From: Diphasiastrum complanatum
Lineage: Eukaryota > Streptophyta > Lycopodiopsida > Lycopodiales > Lycopodiaceae
NCBI GenBank assembly: GCA_029204225.1
Contig: CM055106.1
Location: 13,380,539-13,444,538, forward strand
DNA length: 64,000 bases
Direction of reading: 5' to 3'
Shown piece by piece: positions 59,651 to 64,000 of the stretch. The position numbers and the translations under genes are program-made. The number at the start of each line of letters is the position of its first letter. Positions within the stretch are counted from its first letter, which is position 1. Under the pieces are notes generated by a model that worked only from the letters and a program-made list of their open reading frames with translations, did not search any database and was not told the DNA's origin.

Positions 59651-60039
59651 TCCATCTTTCCTCCTCTAACTCTCATGTTTTCTTTGGATTTGCTATTTGT
59701 TGGGTTTGATGCTTATTGAGATTGATCATTCGTATGTTTTTTCTAAGAGATAAAGGGAGAGAGAGAGAGAAGAGTAAGTTTCTATCATTGTTGTGGATCT
59801 AGTGTTAATGGATGTAGTGTTAATGCTTAGTGTTAATTGATCTTAAAGTTAGACATGAATATTACGCACATGCTGGATTATGAAATATCCTATCGCTCTC
59901 ATGGGAATGAATCGCCGAGTGAAAACTAATTAATCCTCATCATCGCCTTGATGCTTGTGTGCCTGGATCTAGGGTTGAGAGAAGGATAGGAAAAGCTCAC
60001 TACAACCGAGCGGGGAGAAATGCATTTCAAGGAGTTTTC
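59651..60039. other. Spacer
   Basis: Contains a short GA run (59755-59770) and TAGTGTTAAT words repeated three times near 59810-59835. No gene. Confidence 0.4.
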
Positions 60040-60540
60040 ATCACCATTCTAGTGAGCGGAGTGCGGGTGACCTAGTGATGGCATACATTCGCCATTTGGG
60101 TACTATAGGGCCAAATTTGGGGCAATTTTTGGATGTGAAACCTGCTATAGGGCGGCACAATGTGGCATTATTACTTCAAAATCATTATTGCTTACTTCTA
60201 ACAAGGTAACAGGGCGTTTGGGAGTGAAGGTGAAATTTGGAAGAACGCTCTTGTAAGCATGATTGGCAGTGGCGGTGTCAAGTCGGGTGATAGCCGCATT
60301 GACACACACATTTGCAACTCAAATTTCTTGTTCGAAGGGAAATGTTTTGGATATGCACACATTTTGGTGGTCATGGGTTATTGAAGTGTGAGATGGTGCT
60401 AGTTGGAAGCCATTGGGCAGAATAGTGGACTTGCATTGGATGAGCTGTGTGTGGGACATGCAGGAGATGAAGAACGGGTTAGTAATCACACTTTGGAGAC
60501 TCTTAGCTAGTGGTAAGTGTGATCTTTGGAGGGTTTTGCA
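60040..60540 (+). other. Coding-like repeat of unknown function, copy 2
   Basis: Reverse-orientation counterpart of 18844-19744. Shared protein-level blocks include ALLLQNHYCLL (near 60160), ASWKPLGRI (near 60398), MKNGLVITLWRLL (near 60468) and ASGKCD. Stops and shifts are frequent, so this copy cannot encode the full product. Confidence 0.5.
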
Positions 60541-60689
60541 GAAAAAAAGCGAAAAAGGCGAAGGTGCCTAAAAATGATTTCTAAGTCATAGAAAAACCTC
60601 AAAGGGAAAAAATTTGAAGGCCTAAAAATATGTTGTCGGCCTTCGGTCTTTCAGGATGCTCATTACTTTGAACGATTTGTTTAAGACTG

Positions 60690-61416
60690 AGCATAAGAAA
60701 ACTGATAGAAATGTGAATCAATTAGGCATCTATGATAGCCATACATTCCTTCATTATTGATATTTGTGATAGTAGAGGAAGAAGAGTAAGAGGGTGTCAA
60801 GCATTTGACATGAATGCAAGATGATAGAGCAATGGTGAATCTGTATATTAATGTTGTAACAACAACTATCAGATCACAAGACAATCGTGCTAATAAGTGT
60901 GTGATCCTACTTACAGAAACAAGACAGTTGCTATAGTTCTGAATATTCTTTAGTCTCTCTAATTCATCATCTCTTTGTCTCTAATCATTCGGTTACTTAC
61001 ATAGTTGTTGGATGATCTAGTGTTATTCTAATTTACAATCACAAGATTATTAATCAGCTGTTTAATTGATCAACAAATTGGTTATTAACTAGAGCGTGAA
61101 GACGTAGACAAGTTGTACGTGAAATCTTGTGTAAATCTACTATTTGTTTCATTTTTTGCATTCTTTGAGAATATGTTGCATTTTTTAGGTGCCCGAAATG
61201 CTCCAAAATCCTGATTAGAACACTTGTGTCGCATTATGAACACTTGTGCTCATAATGCTTGAAATGTTAATTAGAAGACTTTGTCGGCTTTTGAAGATTG
61301 CAAGTAAAATGTGAACTGTGTGACAATCAGTTCAATTCTGCAAACTGCTTTGAGAGAGTGATTTACATAGGTGAATTGGAGGGCAGTTAGGATGAGGAGT
61401 AAGATTAACTCCAACA
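60690..61416 (-). repeat. Copia-C 3' LTR without the (GA)n array
   Basis: On the minus strand it starts TGTTGGAGTTAATC. It shares later blocks with the 5' LTR at 41341-41600 (TCTGTAAGTAGGATCA; TGTATGGCTATCATAGATGCC). At the position of the (GA)n array it has only a short degenerate GA-rich stretch (about 60945-60990). The inner boundary is set by the PPT at 61417. Confidence 0.75.
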
Positions 61417-61428
61417 GTCCCCCTCAAG
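61417..61428 (-). promoter_or_regulatory. Copia-C copy polypurine tract
   Basis: The minus strand reads CTTGAGGGGGAC directly before TGTTGGAG. Confidence 0.75.
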
Positions 61429-61435
61429 TTTACTA

Positions 61436-62305
61436 CTATGAATTTGAATTAGAAAGTTGAGATTTAACATACCTACCACAGTAGAATGTTTCTCTTGACA
61501 ATGGTTTTGTCAAAATATCAGCCAACATACTGTCTGTATGATGATAACTTAGTACAACATCTTTATTCTGACCCTTCTCTCTAAGAAAATGAAATTGAAC
61601 TTCTATATGTTTAATTCTGGTATGAGTTCGTGGGTTCAAAGATAGAGCTATACAGCTCTGATTGTGGCACTAGAGTATAGTTGGACCGATCTGTGAAAAA
61701 TGCAGATCTTGTAACAATCTTCTGAGCCAAATAATCTCCTTTACTGCTGATGTAGCTGCAATGTATTTTGATTTTGTAGATGACAATGAAATGCATTTTT
61801 GCTTTGTACCATTCCATGAAATGGGTCCTCCTGCAAAAAAACAAATATAACCAGATGTGGACTTTTTGATATCCACGTCTCCTTCCCAATCTGAATCTGA
61901 ATAGGTGACTAATGTAAGTGCAACTTTTGTATTACCATTATAGCACAAAGCATAGTGTTTCATAGCTTGAATGTACTTCAATACTCTTTGTAGAGCCTTC
62001 CAATGTTGTAGGCCTAGATTGGACATATATTGTGATAGTGTGCTTACCGCATATGTTAGATCAGGTCGTGTGTAGATAAAAATATACTTATAGCTGACAA
62101 GGTCTAGCTTCTTCCTCAGGTCAGACGGTATTTGTGCACAGTAGAGACATCCAAACACACATAGGTGTTTAAGGCTTGGTTTGTAACCATAGTAGGCTTC
62201 AAATGGAGTTTCAAAGTCAACTGCCTTTGTGCTGAAATAATTTGCAGATGTTGTAGAAATTGCTTCAGCCCAAAATTTCTTGGGTAAGTGAGCATTTGAC
62301 ATCAT
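61436..62305 (-). pseudogene. Integrase-RNase H fusion ORF of the Copia-C copy
   Basis: A 211-codon frame (61670-62305) begins in the integrase C-terminal region (HLPKKFWAEAIST, FGCLYCAQIPSDLRKKLDLV). After YKYIFI it switches in frame to the RT-end/RNase H block (YTRPDLTYAVSTLSQYMSN, HWKALQRVLKYIQ, YSDSDWEGDVDIKKSTSGY, KQKCISLSSTKSKYIAAT). A TAG after GPTIL ends it. The end of RNase H (RTHTRIKHIEVQFHFLREK, ADILTKPLSRETF) follows at 61436-61639. The deletion junction, at about 62078, keeps frame. Confidence 0.88.
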
Positions 62306-62585
62306 GGATCATGCAGCTTCCAACAATGTTCGTTTCTTTCATTCGACTACTCCATTTTGTTGTGGAGTGTAGCCTGAAATAAACTAATGGTGCACGCCGC
62401 ATGAAGATAAGTAGTCCGCCATTTCAACAAACATGTACTCTCCTCCTAAATTAGACCGCAGGGTCATGATATTCTGATAAGTTTGAGTCTCAACAAACTG
62501 TTTATATTTTCTGAAACAGTTGAATGCCTCAGACCTATTCTTGATGAACATAGTTTTGGTAAATCAAGAGTAGTCATCAATATAT
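62306..62585 (-). pseudogene. Integrase core of the Copia-C copy
   Basis: Minus-strand blocks INDYS, then FTKTMFIKNRSEAFNCFRKY, then MTLRSNLGGEYMFVEMADYL, then YTPQQNGVVE, with stops between. In the second region the Asp of SDLGGEY is Asn (SNLGGEY). The 5' part is lost at about 62585. Confidence 0.8.
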
Positions 62586-62750
62586 ATATTACATCGTGAA
62601 ACAGATCTTTTTGCCTGATCTAGACAATGTATTAAGAAATAACTTCAAGATTGCCTCACCGCCTGGTAACGGACAGAAACAACCTGTAACCAGAGTAAAG
62701 AAATCCAAAACCATGTTTCACAGATCCTCAGTGATAGAATCTGTGATTAT
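62586..62750 (+). repeat. Ty3/gypsy 5' LTR remnant
   Basis: About 165 bases between the broken end of the Copia-C copy and the gypsy PBS; probably the 3' part of an LTR. No second copy in the window. Confidence 0.45.
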
Positions 62751-62751
62751 T

Positions 62752-62769
62752 TGGCGTCGTTGCTGGGGA
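62752..62769 (+). promoter_or_regulatory. Gypsy primer-binding site (tRNA-Asp type)
   Basis: TGGCGTCGTTGCTGGGGA differs at two positions from TGGCGCCGTTGCCGGGGA, the complement of the plant tRNA-Asp 3' end. That site is used by Athila/Tat-type gypsy elements. Confidence 0.75.
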
Positions 62770-62829
62770 CTAGATTTTAAGTGGGGTATAGACTTTGTTG
62801 AGCCAATCAGCACAGCAACAAAAAATACT

Positions 62830-64000
62830 CAAGCACGTTAGCCAATAATCCAGACCAACCTCAAGAGAATCCAGTACCACCTGGAGCCCAAAGGATCCCC
62901 AACCCGTTAGCCTTTGTTGTACCATTACCAGGAGCCATTCCACATAATCGATGAGCTCCTAGACTCGATCTACCAGGATACGATGGTACTACCGACCCAG
63001 CACGCTATCTTCAGATTTATGAGAAAGCCTGTGAAGTCTATGGAGAGACAACTCTAGAAGAAAAACTCCGACTCTTTAGTATGACCCTCACTGATGCCGC
63101 TCGCGAGTGGCATTTCAACCTTGAGCGTCACGAATGAAACGAGTGGAAATCACTCAAAGACTCATTCGTCTAGATTCCTTGAAAGCCAATTCTTGTTGCT
63201 CAGCACGATGAAGAATATGAACCCCAATGTTCGTGAGCCATTGTTATTGACCAAAGCCATAGATCCCAAGGTGAAGGATCCTCTTCCGATGTTGCCACAC
63301 AATTGTTGTTACAACAACTTGAAACCATGAATAAAACCCTCCAGGCACAAATGGATAAGATATCCAAAGATTTTGAATAGAAGTTGAAAAATACCACACC
63401 ACAAGGGCCTATTGTCAACCAATTTCCCAAGCGTGATAATGTTTGGTGTTCCACATGCCAACAAAATCACATGGCGAACGAATCTCCACAAAGTAGACAG
63501 ATAGCCCAAAGGCTTTGCGTCTTTTGCAACACCAACAATCATGATACATCTACTTGTATCTACAATCCGAGAATACAAGCCATTGCACAACAATACCAGT
63601 GGAGGATGCAACAACAAGGTCCCTAGATTATGAGTTATTAGAGGCCCACATTCCAACAAGCACCATCACAACGCTTAGCACTACTTGGACCTAATAATGC
63701 AGCACCAGCCTTAGTAGTGTGACAGCCTGAACTGTCAAATCATCCCAGCAAACTTTGCTACCACAAGTCATGATCCTCAACCTCTGCTAGAGTTCATCCT
63801 TGAGAATGTGTATATGTTTGAGGATCAATGGTTCCCTTGTTTTGACTCAGATGGAACTGAAGCTTCTATTTACCCCTTATTTACTGCCCAACAACGTTCC
63901 TACGAAAACAGGGCACCTATCCAATGTTATGGCTATGGAGAGAACCACCGCATTGCCGAGTGCCCATACAAAGGCACCTACACACCTATTTGTAGGGAAT
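62830..64000 (+). pseudogene. Ty3/gypsy gag, 5' part of element, runs off the window
   Basis: Reading from about 62954 gives RLDLPGYDGTTDPARYLQIY, then EKLRLFSMTLTDAAREWHF and NEWKSLKDSF, the Retrotrans_gag capsid pattern. A TGA at 63135 and a frame change near 63170 break it (next FLESQFLLLSTMKN). Zinc-binding Cys/His clusters follow (CSTCQQNHMAN; CVFCNTNNHDTSTC), then a knuckle-like CYGYGENHRIAECPYKG near 63935. Further stops lie at 63378, 63624 and 63720. Gag would coat the element RNA. Protease and pol must lie beyond the window edge. Confidence 0.85.

Larger units (their letters stand above)
60690..62585 (-). mobile_element. Copia-C copy, truncated, integrase fused to RNase H
   Basis: On the minus strand: an integrase part (62585-62160), then directly RNase H (62160-61436), a PPT and a 3' LTR (61416-60690). 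The whole RT is missing. The 5' end is cut at about 62585, where gypsy LTR sequence starts. LTR and protein sequences match the element at 40436-46931. Confidence 0.88.

Overview
The window is nuclear DNA of a land plant. Two intron-bearing host genes are recognisable: a plastid-targeted pfkB-type carbohydrate kinase like NARA5, and a Rab1/RABD small GTPase. Both use GT/GC-AG introns with plant-like spacing. Almost everything else is LTR-retrotransposon debris in several nested layers, plus long AT-rich spacers. That density points to a large, repeat-rich genome such as a fern or gymnosperm, but nothing here fixes the species.

Layout. 1-5.1 kb: gene-free sequence with strong compositional swings. 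5.1-11.1 kb: a minus-strand Copia element (called Copia-A here) with two LTRs, PBS and PPT. A chimeric Copia integrase-gag fragment cuts into its 3' LTR. 11.1-12.9 kb: the 3' part of a minus-strand Ty3/gypsy element, consisting of the integrase C-terminus and an extra ORF of unknown function. 12.9-17.1 kb: a plus-strand Copia element (Copia-B copy 1) inserted into that gypsy integrase and cut off at its 3' end. 17.3-18.5 kb: a four-unit foldback element. 18.8-19.7 kb: a coding-like repeat of unknown function, with a second copy at 60.0-60.5 kb.

22.6-28.7 kb (minus): the NARA5-like gene, five exons, with G-box motifs upstream. 29.7-30.5 kb: short direct repeats. 31.0-33.0 kb: a gutted chromovirus (two LTRs and a chromodomain) containing a Copia-C fragment. 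34.2-34.8 kb: Copia RNase H remnant. 35.1-39.7 kb (minus): Copia-B copy 2, complete with LTRs, target-site duplication, PBS and PPT, but lacking reverse transcriptase. 40.4-46.9 kb (plus): a long Copia-C element whose LTRs carry large (GA)n arrays. 47.1-47.7 kb: a broken gene resembling an amino-methyltransferase.

49.6-52.9 kb (plus): the RABD gene, eight exons and 202 residues, apparently intact. 53-60 kb: AT-rich sequence with eroded, unrecognised coding remnants, including a coiled-coil ORF. 60.7-62.6 kb (minus): another Copia-C copy, with integrase fused directly to RNase H. 62.7-64.0 kb (plus): the start of a Ty3/gypsy element with a tRNA-Asp-type PBS and gag, running off the window.

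Only the two host genes look functional. Every retroelement examined carries visible inactivating damage. The most unusual items are the methyltransferase-like pseudogene, the unknown protein repeat, the alternating foldback array, the microsatellite-bearing LTRs, and the pair of Copia-B derivatives with reciprocal deletions and non-TG/CA termini. All coordinates and motifs were read by eye, and no database search was possible.
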